Notes under the pieces: model-generated
What the model was told of the DNA's origin: nothing
What the model saw: the letters and a program-made list of their open reading frames with translations, nothing else
Database searches by the model: none
Made by a program: the position numbers and the translations under genes
Shown: positions 43,883 to 51,863 of the stretch, piece after piece
How the letters are laid out: every line of letters starts with the position of its first letter
How positions within the stretch are numbered: the stretch's first letter is position 1
Assembly: GCA_910587715.1 (NCBI GenBank)
Contig: CAJUMV010000004.1
Span: 1 to 64,000, forward strand
Length of the DNA: 64,000 nt
Source of the DNA: an uncultured Lachnospiraceae bacterium
GTDB lineage: Bacteria > Bacillota > Clostridia > Lachnospirales > Lachnospiraceae
Direction: 5' to 3'

Positions 43883-44608
43883 TCACTTGCGGATGATTTT
43901 TCCCAAAAAGTTTTTTAATCTCTCGTTCTGCGGATTTTCAAAAAATTCATCCGGCGTACCTTCCTCCAGAATCTGTCCATCCGCCATAAAGACTACCCGG
44001 TCCGCTACCTGTCTGGCAAATCCCATCTCATGTGTTACCACTACCATCGTGATATTCTCTTTTGCCAGCTTGACCATCACATCCAGCACCTCCTGAATGG
44101 TTTCCGGATCCAGCGCAGAGGTCGGTTCATCAAACAATATGATTTTGGACTGCATACACAACGCTCTCGCAATGGCGATTCTCTGCTGCTGCCCGCCGGA
44201 GAGCGTAGTCGGATAGACATGCGCCTTCTCCCGCAGTCCCACCACGTCCAGATAATGGTACGCCAGTTCCTCCGCCTCCGCCCTGCTCTTGTGATGTAAT
44301 TTCATGGGAGCGAGCGTCAAATTCTTTAACACCGACATATGCGGATATAAGTTAAACTGCTGGAACACCATGGAAGTCGTTTTGCGAACAAGCTGCGTCT
44401 TATTCCTGTGGGTCAGTTCCTCCCCGTCTATGTACACATGCCCGCCGCTTGGCTCCTCGAGAAAGTTCATACACCGTACGGTAGTAGACTTGCCTGAACC
44501 AGATGGACCGATGATCACCAGCTTTTCCCCTTCCTTTACCTCCAGATTTACATCCTTAAGTACATGCAGCTCTCCGAAATACTTGTTCACATTTTCCAAT
44601 TTTATCAT
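43883..44608 (-). CDS. Polar amino acid ABC transporter ATP-binding protein
   Basis: This 241-residue ATPase has all motifs: Walker A GPSGSGKST, Q-loop in VFQQFNLYPHMS, signature LSGGQQQRIAIAR, Walker B ILFDEPTSALD and the H-loop VVVTHEMGFA. It belongs to the GlnQ/HisP group and powers uptake through the two permeases downstream. AGAGGG lies before the ATG. It is the first gene of the ten-gene operon, with a 195-nt structured leader. Confidence 0.92.
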   Translation of the reverse strand: MIKLENVNKYFGELHVLKDVNLEVKEGEKLVIIGPSGSGKSTTVRCMNFLEEPSGGHVYIDGEELTHRNKTQLVRKTTSMVFQQFNLYPHMSVLKNLTLAPMKLHHKSRAEAEELAYHYLDVVGLREKAHVYPTTLSGGQQQRIAIARALCMQSKIILFDEPTSALDPETIQEVLDVMVKLAKENITMVVVTHEMGFARQVADRVVFMADGQILEEGTPDEFFENPQNERLKNFLGKIIRK

Positions 44609-44802
44609 GACCGTTCCCTCTTTCTGATTTAATTGCTCGAGAATCCATCCGCTTCACGGCGGTCGCCAGGGTCATGCAGGCACGACTTTGGCTCATTGCC
44701 CTTGGGAATAAAGAAAGGCGCTTCCTTCGGACTCCCCCGAAAGAAACGCCTTTGTTCCCGCCTGTATATTCGTATTTTTGTATACATGTATATTTTCTAT
44801 CT
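44609..44802 (-). promoter_or_regulatory. Structured 5' leader of the ABC/ATP-grasp operon
   Basis: The transcript from the promoter at 44810-44838 has about 195 untranslated nt. A long hairpin (44704-44759) has GGGAA/TTCCC, AAAGGCG/CGCCTTT and an inner TTCGG/CCGAA stem. Three short hairpins follow (GGC-GCC, GTC-TGC/GCA-GAC, CCGC-GCGG). A 46-codon ORF starts at 44696 and overlaps the ATPase start out of frame. I cannot match it to a known riboswitch class. Confidence 0.5.
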
Positions 44803-44809
44803 GTGTCCT

Positions 44810-44838
44810 AGTATACTGTCATAAATAACAAAAGTCAA
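44810..44838 (-). promoter_or_regulatory. Promoter of the ABC/ATP-grasp operon
   Basis: TTGACT and TATACT on the minus strand are exactly 17 bp apart. No other strong promoter was seen within the operon down to 35767. Confidence 0.65.
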
Positions 44839-44863
44839 GACTTAATTTCAGTAAAAATAGACT

Positions 44864-44893
44864 AAAAAGAAAGAGACGCCCTCGCGTCCCTTT
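44864..44893 (-). terminator. Terminator of spoVG
   Basis: On the minus strand the stem AAGGGACGC/GCGTCTCTT (one G-U pair) with a short loop is followed by TTTCTTTTT, 25 bp after the spoVG stop. Confidence 0.75.
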
Positions 44894-44917
44894 CCCATCG
44901 CATCATCGCATATACGT

Positions 44918-45190
44918 TTACTCACTATTCGGTTCTAAAAGCGCTTTTTCATAGCTTTCCAGGATAATTCTCTGGATTCTGTCCCGGGTTTCAGAATTAA
45001 TCGGATGCGCAATATCACGGTACTCACCATCCGACGCCTTCTTACTCGGCATAGCTATGAACAGACCCTTTTCGCCTTCAATTACTTTAATGTCATGAAC
45101 CACGAATTCATCGTCAATCGTGATCGAGACGATTGCCTTCATCTTGCTGTCTTGAGTCATTTTACGCACGCGGACATCAGTAATTCTCAT
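44918..45190 (-). CDS. spoVG: Septation/RNA-binding protein SpoVG
   Basis: SpoVG is a small nucleic-acid-binding regulator that affects septation, capsule and sporulation in Firmicutes. The 90-residue protein reads MRITDVRVRKMTQDSKMKAI, VSITIDDEFVVHDIKVIEG, LFIAMPSKK and YRDIAHPINSETR, a full family match. AAGGAGG lies before the ATG at 45190. It is monocistronic, with a promoter at 45378-45406 and a terminator. The leader of about 180 nt has a CCGGTA/TACCGG hairpin just before the ribosome binding site. Confidence 0.95.
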   Translation of the reverse strand: MRITDVRVRKMTQDSKMKAIVSITIDDEFVVHDIKVIEGEKGLFIAMPSKKASDGEYRDIAHPINSETRDRIQRIILESYEKALLEPNSE

Positions 45191-45377
45191 GAAGCTCAGC
45201 CTCCTTATCATATGATACCGGTATGGAAACTACCGGGTTTCACAAGCTTTCTACACAAGTCATACCCATCAAGCCACGTAGCTTGTAATAAACATTTAGT
45301 TAAATTATGCCCCTGTTACAGACAACTTACACTTTCTTAGCAATCACCCCTCATCCCTGTTAACACATATCCAGCAT

Positions 45378-45406
45378 ATCATAACATAAATCAGCCGTTT
45401 GGTCAA
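45378..45406 (-). promoter_or_regulatory. Promoter of spoVG
   Basis: TTGACC and TATGAT have a 17-bp spacer, starting directly at the stop codon of glgD. It gives a leader of about 180 nt. Confidence 0.6.
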
Positions 45407-46521
45407 AGCGAATATCTGTCGTTATGTTCCACCACAATTTCTATCCCTTCCTCTCCCTTATGGTAGGAATTTGCGCGGATCGTTCCCCTGCTCTCCACGA
45501 TGCAGTTCTCGATATGCGTATTATCGCCAATATACACATCATTCAAAATGATGGAATTTTTGATGTAGCAGTTGCTCCCGATGTAGGTTTCCTTAAAGAT
45601 TACGGAATCCTCCACCGTGCCGTTTACAATACATCCGCTGGATATCAGGCTGTTTCTAATCTTAGCGCCCACGTTATATTTCGCCGGCGGCAAATCATCC
45701 ACCTTGGAATATACATCCGGATACTGTTTGAAAAAGTAATCCCTGATTTCCGGCTTGAGGAAATCCATGTTCGTCTTGAAGTAATCCTCCACGGTAGCAA
45801 TATTGCTCCAGTAATCCTTCAGTTTATAACCGAAAATCCTCTTCTGGTTCTTGTAGCGAATCAGAATATCCTTTACAAAATCATAGCGGTCTTCCTCGCG
45901 GCACTTCTCTATCATCTCAATCAGCATTCTTCTTCTGACTACATAGATACCGCAGGAAATGGTGTTGGACTTCGCCACCACCGGCTTCTCCTCAAACTCC
46001 TCGATGCGGCTGTCCTCGTTCATCTTAATCGTACCGAAGCGCTCCACATTGGCATCCGGAGCCAAATCCTTGCAGACCACGGTGATATCCGCTTTCTTTT
46101 CGATATGATACTCAAGAAGCTTATTGTAATCCATTTTGTAAACGCAGTCACCGGAAACAATTACCACATAAGGTTCATGGCTGTTCTTTAAGAAAGACAG
46201 ATTCTGTGCAATCGCATCCGCCGTACCCCGGTACCAAGCATTGCTCTCCGCCGTCACCGCAGGCGTTTCCACAAACAGACCACCCTGCTTTCGTCCGAAA
46301 TCCCACCATTTGGACGAGCTTAAATGCTCGTTCAGGCTGCCCGCATTGTACTGCGTGAGCACAGCCACTTTGTTGATATGGGAATTGGACATATTGCTCA
46401 GCGCAAAGTCGATACTTCTGTAGCTTCCCGCTATGGGCATCGCGCAGACCGCTCGCTTCTGGGTAAGCTGCCTGATTCTATGATTATTACCACCTGCTAA
46501 GATAATTCCGATTGCTCTCAC
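45403..46521 (-). CDS. glgD: Glucose-1-phosphate adenylyltransferase regulatory subunit
   Basis: GlgD is the non-catalytic partner of GlgC in Firmicutes and raises ADP-glucose synthesis. The 372-residue protein keeps the nucleotidyltransferase fold (IGIILAGGNNHRIRQLTQKR) but has changes in the pyrophosphorylase loop (GGNNHRI rather than GGQGSRL). The left-handed beta-helix end (KIRNSLISSGCIVNGTVEDS; YIGSNCYIKNSIILNDVYIG) is clear. It overlaps glgC by 4 bp. It should form a heterotetramer with GlgC. Confidence 0.92.
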   Translation of the reverse strand: MRAIGIILAGGNNHRIRQLTQKRAVCAMPIAGSYRSIDFALSNMSNSHINKVAVLTQYNAGSLNEHLSSSKWWDFGRKQGGLFVETPAVTAESNAWYRGTADAIAQNLSFLKNSHEPYVVIVSGDCVYKMDYNKLLEYHIEKKADITVVCKDLAPDANVERFGTIKMNEDSRIEEFEEKPVVAKSNTISCGIYVVRRRMLIEMIEKCREEDRYDFVKDILIRYKNQKRIFGYKLKDYWSNIATVEDYFKTNMDFLKPEIRDYFFKQYPDVYSKVDDLPPAKYNVGAKIRNSLISSGCIVNGTVEDSVIFKETYIGSNCYIKNSIILNDVYIGDNTHIENCIVESRGTIRANSYHKGEEGIEIVVEHNDRYSL

Positions 46522-47792
46522 GATTTATCACCTGCCTTAATCAAAGTTTTGCCGCTGGGAAGATATCCGTCCGGATAATCGTCCGGCGTGGTCACACCGA
46601 ATACTACCGAATTTTTCCCTACGCTTATCCCTTTCGGAATCACGCTCTTCTCACCTACCGTCACCAGCTCGTGGTCGTAGATGCCCGGATCCGTCTCATT
46701 GGGAACAGGTTCCCCGACGCCCAGCTTTACATTATCCTGAATCTCTACATTCTCCGCGACAACCGCTTTGTAAAGTTCACAGTTTTCGCCAATCTGAGTC
46801 TGGTTCATAACGATGGAATCCCGAATCACCGTGCCCGCCCCGACCGTAACACCGCAGCCGATTACGGAATTGTAAACCTGTCCACAGATTTCGCAGCCTT
46901 CACCGATAATGCTCTTCTCCACCACACTGTCCGAGGACAGGTACTGAGGAGGCAAAATCTCGCTCTTGGTGTAAATCTTCCAGTATTCCTCATAGAGATT
47001 GAACTCAGGTACAATGTCAATCAGCTCCATATTCGCTTCCCAGAAAGAGTGGAGCGTTCCCACATCCTTCCAGTACCCGTTAAACTCATAGGCATAAAGA
47101 GGTGCGCCTTTCTGATGGCAGTAAGGAATCAGATGCTTACCGAAATCTAATCCCGGCTGTTCCGAATTAGCGAGAAGCGCTTCCTTAAGCGTCTTCCAGT
47201 TAAAGATATAAATGCCCATGGACGCCAGATTGCTTCGCGGGTTAGCAGGTTTTTCCTCGAAATCCGTAATCTTGCGGTTTTCATCGGTAATCATAATACC
47301 GAAACGCTTCGCTTCCTCCATCGGAACCGGCATAACCGCAATGGTCACCTCAGCGCCGTTCTGCTTATGGAAATCGAGCATCACTTCGTAATCCATCTTA
47401 TAGATATGATCTCCCGAAAGAATCAGCACGTAGTCAGGATTAAAGGTCTCCATGTAGTCGATATTCTGATATATCGCATTCGCCGTACCGGTATACCATT
47501 CGCTGTTGGCGCTCTTTTCATAGGGCGGCAGCACCGTAACGCCGCCGATATTTCTGTCGAGATCCCAAGGTATGCCGATACCGATATGTGTATTCAACCT
47601 GAGGGGCTGATACTGCGTCAGCACGCCTACCGTGTCAACGCCTGAATTAATACAGTTACTGAGCGGGAAGTCGATAATCCGGTACTTACTTCCAAAGGAC
47701 ACTGCGGGCTTCGCCACCTTCGACGTGAGCACTCCCAATCTGCTTCCCTGACCGCCAGCTAAAAGCATGGCAATCATTTCTTTCTTTACCAT
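46518..47792 (-). CDS. glgC: Glucose-1-phosphate adenylyltransferase
   Basis: GlgC makes ADP-glucose, the donor for glycogen. The 424-residue protein has MLLAGGQGSRLGVLTSKVAKPAVSFG cut across its activator and catalytic loop, YTGTANAIYQNID, LSGDHIYKMDY and the beta-helix end (EGCEICGQVYNSVIGCGVTV). The ATG at 47792 has AGAGGTG upstream; the GTG at 47801 lies within that site. An extended -10 promoter (TGGTATACT, 47869-47877) precedes it. glgC and glgD are the only genes of this operon; no glycogen synthase is in the window. Confidence 0.93.
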   Translation of the reverse strand: MVKKEMIAMLLAGGQGSRLGVLTSKVAKPAVSFGSKYRIIDFPLSNCINSGVDTVGVLTQYQPLRLNTHIGIGIPWDLDRNIGGVTVLPPYEKSANSEWYTGTANAIYQNIDYMETFNPDYVLILSGDHIYKMDYEVMLDFHKQNGAEVTIAVMPVPMEEAKRFGIMITDENRKITDFEEKPANPRSNLASMGIYIFNWKTLKEALLANSEQPGLDFGKHLIPYCHQKGAPLYAYEFNGYWKDVGTLHSFWEANMELIDIVPEFNLYEEYWKIYTKSEILPPQYLSSDSVVEKSIIGEGCEICGQVYNSVIGCGVTVGAGTVIRDSIVMNQTQIGENCELYKAVVAENVEIQDNVKLGVGEPVPNETDPGIYDHELVTVGEKSVIPKGISVGKNSVVFGVTTPDDYPDGYLPSGKTLIKAGDKS

Positions 47793-48088
47793 CTTTATCA
47801 CCTCTTATTTCTTTATATTATATTCTCGCAGTTGTTTCTTTCTATCACAAAACCATATCCCTAGGTAAAGTATACCACAAGCTGACTAAAAACTGAATAC
47901 AAGTTACAAGAATTTTCTGTTTTTAGTCCTTTCGATATATTAATAATATACAATATTTTATTTCTTTTTTCAATGTCTTTGTTAATTTTTACATATTAAC
48001 CTGTTTTTTTGCATTTCTTAACTTTATATTGGTTTTTTCCTATGAAATGAGTATAATACTAATAAAAACTGTAAAAGGGAGATACCCC
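47793..48088. promoter_or_regulatory. Divergent promoter region of glgC and murC
   Basis: Leftward, an extended -10 (TGGTATACT at 47869-47877 on the minus strand) with a weak -35 serves glgC. Rightward, TTGGTT-17 bp-TATAAT (48029-48057) serves murC. The A/T-rich stretch 47930-48020 between them holds no gene. Confidence 0.55.
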
Positions 48089-49468
48089 ATGTATCAGATT
48101 GATTTTCACAAGCCGATCCGCATCTACTTTATCGGAATCGGCGGCATCAGTATGAGCGGACTTGCCGAAATTCTTATGGCGGAAGACTTTACGGTATCGG
48201 GGTCCGACCGCGCACCCTCCGAGCTGACCCGTATGCTGGAAGAGCGCGGCGTTAAGGTTTTCTACGGACAGAAGGAAGAAAATCTGACAGACGATATCGA
48301 TCTTGTCGTCTATACCGCCGCCATCAAAAGCGATAACCCCGAGCTGGTCGCCGCCAGGAAATTAAACATTCCCACGCTGACCCGGGCGGAGCTTTTAGGG
48401 CAGATGATGAAAAATTACAAAACGCCCATCGCCGTGAGCGGCACCCACGGGAAAACGACTACCACTTCCATGATTTCCCAGATTCTGCTAAACGCGGGAA
48501 CAGACCCAACCTTGTCCATCGGCGGCATTTACCAGCCTATCGGCGGCAATATCAGAGTGGGCGCGTCCGAACTCTTTGTCACGGAAGCGTGCGAGTACAC
48601 AAACAGCTTTTTGAGCTTCTTTCCGAAAATCGGCATTATACTTAATATAGAAGAAGACCATCTGGACTTCTTTAAGGACCTTGCAGACATCCGCAGCTCC
48701 TTCCACCGTTTTGCGCTCCTTTGTCCGAAGGACGGCGCCCTTATTATCAACGGCGATATCGAACGATGCGAAGAGCTTACGGAAGGTCTTTCCTGCCGCG
48801 TGATTACCTACGGACTCACCTCCGATTCAGACTACACCGCGTCACAAATTACCTACGACGAAGCCGGGTTTCCTTCTTTCTCCCTGAGAGACCGGGAAGG
48901 TCGGGAGCGCAGGTTTTCCCTGCGGGTGCACGGGGAGCACAATATTCTGAACGCCCTTGCCGCCATTGCGCTGGCGGATTTGCTCGAGCTTTCGGATGAG
49001 GTAATCCACGCGGGACTCCTTGCTTTCACCGGAACGGACCGCCGCTTCGAGTACAAAGGGCAAGTGAACGGCGTCAATATTATTGACGACTACGCCCATC
49101 ACCCCACGGAAATCCGCGCCACCTTAAATGCCGCACAGCAATATCCCCACAAGCGGCTCTGGTGCGTGTTCCAGCCCCACACCTACACACGGACCAAAGC
49201 CTTTTTGGAGGAATTTGCTTCCGCCCTCTCCCTTGCCGACGAGATTGTCCTGGCAGATATCTACGCCGCGAGAGAAAAGGACACACTGGGCATCAGCTCC
49301 GAAACCCTGCAGGAAAAAATCCGCTCGCTCGGACATTCCTGCCAATACTTCACTTCCTTTGAGGCGATAGAAAATTACCTTCTGAAAAATTGCACAAAGG
49401 ATGATTTGTTGATAACTATGGGCGCGGGTGACGTCGTAAAAATCGGTGAAAACCTGTTACAGAAATAG
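48089..49468 (+). CDS. murC: UDP-N-acetylmuramate--L-alanine ligase
   Basis: MurC adds the first amino acid to UDP-MurNAc. The 459-residue protein starts MYQIDFHKPIRIYFIGIGGI with the nucleotide loop GIGGISMSGLAEIL, and has the ATP loop AVSGTHGKTTTTSM, EACEYTNSFLSF, NIEEDHLDFF, GEHNILNALAAI and DDYAHHPTEI. I start it at 48089, where AAAGGGAG lies upstream. It is monocistronic, followed by a hairpin (49478-49524) that can end transcription. Confidence 0.95.
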   Translation: MYQIDFHKPIRIYFIGIGGISMSGLAEILMAEDFTVSGSDRAPSELTRMLEERGVKVFYGQKEENLTDDIDLVVYTAAIKSDNPELVAARKLNIPTLTRAELLGQMMKNYKTPIAVSGTHGKTTTTSMISQILLNAGTDPTLSIGGIYQPIGGNIRVGASELFVTEACEYTNSFLSFFPKIGIILNIEEDHLDFFKDLADIRSSFHRFALLCPKDGALIINGDIERCEELTEGLSCRVITYGLTSDSDYTASQITYDEAGFPSFSLRDREGRERRFSLRVHGEHNILNALAAIALADLLELSDEVIHAGLLAFTGTDRRFEYKGQVNGVNIIDDYAHHPTEIRATLNAAQQYPHKRLWCVFQPHTYTRTKAFLEEFASALSLADEIVLADIYAAREKDTLGISSETLQEKIRSLGHSCQYFTSFEAIENYLLKNCTKDDLLITMGAGDVVKIGENLLQK

Positions 49469-49584
49469 TTATTCACAATATCCACAGAAAAGAACCGGAG
49501 ACAATCCGTTTTTTCTGTGGATATTTTTGTGGAAGAAACCACACGGTTTCCTGACGCTTTCCCAGGTTGTCCACAATATCCACA
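49469..49584. promoter_or_regulatory. Cluster of DnaA-box-like 9-mers and murC terminator hairpin
   Basis: Five 9-mers close to TTATCCACA occur in 116 bp: TTATTCACA (49469-49477) directly followed by ATATCCACA (49478-49486), an inverted ATATCCACA (49516-49524), and TTGTCCACA (49567-49575) directly followed by ATATCCACA (49576-49584). The second and third also form a 14-bp perfect hairpin with a T-run, so the region doubles as a possible murC terminator. It lies before the dnaD/dnaI operon. Confidence 0.55.
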
Positions 49585-49747
49585 AAAAAGGAATTGCACC
49601 GTCATTCATAAACGCATATCCGTTTGTTACAGATTGCCCATTTCTTTTCCCCAAAGCAAGTGGTATACTCTGTAATGCATGGAGCCGCGAAGCTACCATT
49701 TTGCAAATAGCGTGTCTCCAAGTTTTTATAATATTTAGGGGTGTAAA

Positions 49748-50851
49748 ATGGGGTTTTTGACAATTTATCAGGACAATTACACGGATTCCACGGTTATTTC
49801 TAACCGTTTTATAGACGAGTACATGCAGGCGGCAAACGATGCGCAGTTAAAGATTTATCTTTACCTGATTCGCATGATGAACGCCAGACTCGACACCAGC
49901 ATAGGCGATATCGCCGATAAATTCAACTACACGGAAAAGGACGTAATCCGCGCCCTCAAATATTGGGAAAGAAACCGCCTTCTGGTTCTTGACTATGATA
50001 GTCAAAAAAATATTGTCGGTATTCACCTGATGGACTCCAATGCTTCCGCCGAGCTTCCGCTTAACCCTGCCATGACCACTTATCCGAGCTTGACAGCGCC
50101 CTCTCCATCCGCTGCAATGCCTGCTCATGCGGTCACTTATCCTTCCGTGACTGCCGCACAGCCGCACATTCAGCCGTTCTCTGTGGAAAAGCCGAATTAC
50201 ACGGCGGATGAGCTTCGCGACTTTAAGGCGGACGAGGACACCGCCAGACTCCTTTTCGTTGCGGAACAGTACCTGAAAAGACCTTTGAGCGCGAACGACA
50301 TGCGCACCATTCTTTTTATTATGGATAAGCTGGGATTTTCTGAGGATTTGACCGATTATCTGATTCAGTACTGCGTTGACCGCGGCAAGCGGGACATGCG
50401 TTACATAGAAAAAGTGGCACTCAGCTGGGCGGAACAGGGCATCACTACCCAGAAACAGGCGGCGGCGCTTGCCGGGAAATACGACAAGACAGTCTACGAA
50501 ATCATGCGCGCGCTCGGAAAAAATAACCTTCCCACAGAGACGGAAGTGGCATATATCGACCGCTGGCGTAAGTTTTACGGTTTCGAGAATGATGTGATTC
50601 TTACGGCATGTGAGCGCACAGTGCTTGCCACGGACAGCCATCGTTTTGAATATGCGGACAGCATTCTGGCGAGCTGGCACAAGGCAGGGGTCCACCACAA
50701 AGGCGATATCAAGTCTCTGGATGAGAACCACCGGCGCGGCAGAGCAAGCCGTCCCACCGCATCCACGAACAAATTTAACCAGTTTACGCAGCATGATTAT
50801 GACTTTGACGCCATCCAGCAGGCGCTGGAAAAAGAAATTTTGAGCAACTAG
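49748..50851 (+). CDS. DnaD-like primosome protein
   Basis: This 367-residue protein of replication restart/initiation has an N-terminal winged helix (residues about 1-95; TSIGDIADKFNYTEKDVIRALKYW cut here) and two DnaD/DnaB_2 domains, about 175-240 (LSANDMRTILFIMDKLG, ALSWAEQGI) and 255-320 (WRKFYGFENDVILTACER, ILASWHKAGV). A Pro/Ala/Ser/Thr-rich linker lies between. DnaD proteins remodel origin DNA and help load the helicase. The next gene is a DnaI/DnaC-type loader, confirming the context. It starts after a DnaA-box-like cluster. Confidence 0.85.
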   Translation: MGFLTIYQDNYTDSTVISNRFIDEYMQAANDAQLKIYLYLIRMMNARLDTSIGDIADKFNYTEKDVIRALKYWERNRLLVLDYDSQKNIVGIHLMDSNASAELPLNPAMTTYPSLTAPSPSAAMPAHAVTYPSVTAAQPHIQPFSVEKPNYTADELRDFKADEDTARLLFVAEQYLKRPLSANDMRTILFIMDKLGFSEDLTDYLIQYCVDRGKRDMRYIEKVALSWAEQGITTQKQAAALAGKYDKTVYEIMRALGKNNLPTETEVAYIDRWRKFYGFENDVILTACERTVLATDSHRFEYADSILASWHKAGVHHKGDIKSLDENHRRGRASRPTASTNKFNQFTQHDYDFDAIQQALEKEILSN

Positions 50852-50879
50852 AACGTTTAGGAATAAAGAGGAGACGCCT

Positions 50880-51842
50880 GTGCCGTTAACAAATACGCAG
50901 TACGACCGGATTTTCCGGCAATATGAAGAAAAACAGAGACAGAACCGTCTGGAAACGCAGCGCAGACGCGACTATGTGTATGAGCAGCTGCCCCAATACC
51001 GGGAACTGGAGGATGAGACTGCCACCCTCTCCGTCGCACAGGGGAAAAAACTTCTGTCCGGTGACGAAGCCGCCCTCGAAGAGCTGCGAAAAAGCCTTGG
51101 CGCTTTAAAAGAGCAGAAAAAGAAGCTCCTGCAGGACGCCGGACTTCCCGCCGATTATCTGGAACCGGTCTATGCCTGCCCCGACTGCCGGGACACCGGC
51201 TATATCGAACGCAAAAAATGTCATTGTCTGAGACAGGCGGAAATCTCCCTGCTCTATGAGCAGTCGGGCATTGAAGACATGCTGAAGCGCAACCATTTCG
51301 GTCTGCTTTCCTACGAATATTATACTGGCGAAGCGCTGGCTCTTTTCCGGCACGCTGTGGAAACCTGCCAGAGTTTTATCAAAAATTTCAATTCGGACTA
51401 TCGCAATCTCTTTTTTTATGGTACAGTGGGTACGGGAAAATCATTTCTCTCAGGCTGTGTAGCAAAGGAATTGATGGATAAGGGACATTCTGTCATCTAT
51501 TTTGGAGCGGCAGGTCTGTTTGATTTGTTGTCGAGTGTTTCCTTTGATGCCAAAAGCAGGGAAGAGCGACAAAACACTTATTCTGACCTCTATCAGTGCG
51601 ACCTGCTTATCATTGACGATTTGGGAACGGAGCTGACAAACCAGTTCACCGCATCTCAGCTTTTTTCGCTCCTGAACGAAAGGCATCTCGGCAAAAAATC
51701 TACTCTTATCTCTACTAATTTTACACTGGCACAGTTACGGGACCGGTATTCCGACCGCATTTTTTCCCGTATTACAAGTAATTTTGAGGTATGCAGACTT
51801 GCCGGAGAAGACATCCGCATGTACAAGATGACAAGGGCTTAA
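50880..51842 (+). CDS. DnaI/DnaC-like helicase loader ATPase
   Basis: This 320-residue AAA+ protein has Walker A in YGTVGTGKSFLSG, Walker B in LLIIDDLGTEL and sensor ISTNF. An upstream cysteine cluster (CPDCRDTGYIERKKCHC) can bind zinc, as in DnaI. It should load the replicative helicase onto DNA with the DnaD-like protein encoded 28 bp upstream. The start is GTG with AGGAG upstream. Prs follows on the same strand. Confidence 0.87.
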   Translation: MPLTNTQYDRIFRQYEEKQRQNRLETQRRRDYVYEQLPQYRELEDETATLSVAQGKKLLSGDEAALEELRKSLGALKEQKKKLLQDAGLPADYLEPVYACPDCRDTGYIERKKCHCLRQAEISLLYEQSGIEDMLKRNHFGLLSYEYYTGEALALFRHAVETCQSFIKNFNSDYRNLFFYGTVGTGKSFLSGCVAKELMDKGHSVIYFGAAGLFDLLSSVSFDAKSREERQNTYSDLYQCDLLIIDDLGTELTNQFTASQLFSLLNERHLGKKSTLISTNFTLAQLRDRYSDRIFSRITSNFEVCRLAGEDIRMYKMTRA

Positions 51843-51863
51843 ACAAAAAGAAAGGCGGTTTCC

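Noticed and set aside
44556..44696. 46-codon leader peptide gene before the ABC ATPase
   Set aside because: The AAGGG is only 2 nt from the ATG and the frame runs into the ATPase gene out of phase; kept only as a remark.
44609..44802. Known riboswitch (lysine, T-box, SAM) in the importer leader
   Set aside because: I could not find the conserved cores of these classes; only unassigned stems remain.
49469..49584. Chromosome origin
   Set aside because: DnaA-box-like sites are present, but dnaA, dnaN and an A/T-rich unwinding region are not; dnaD/dnaI context fits regulation or titration better.
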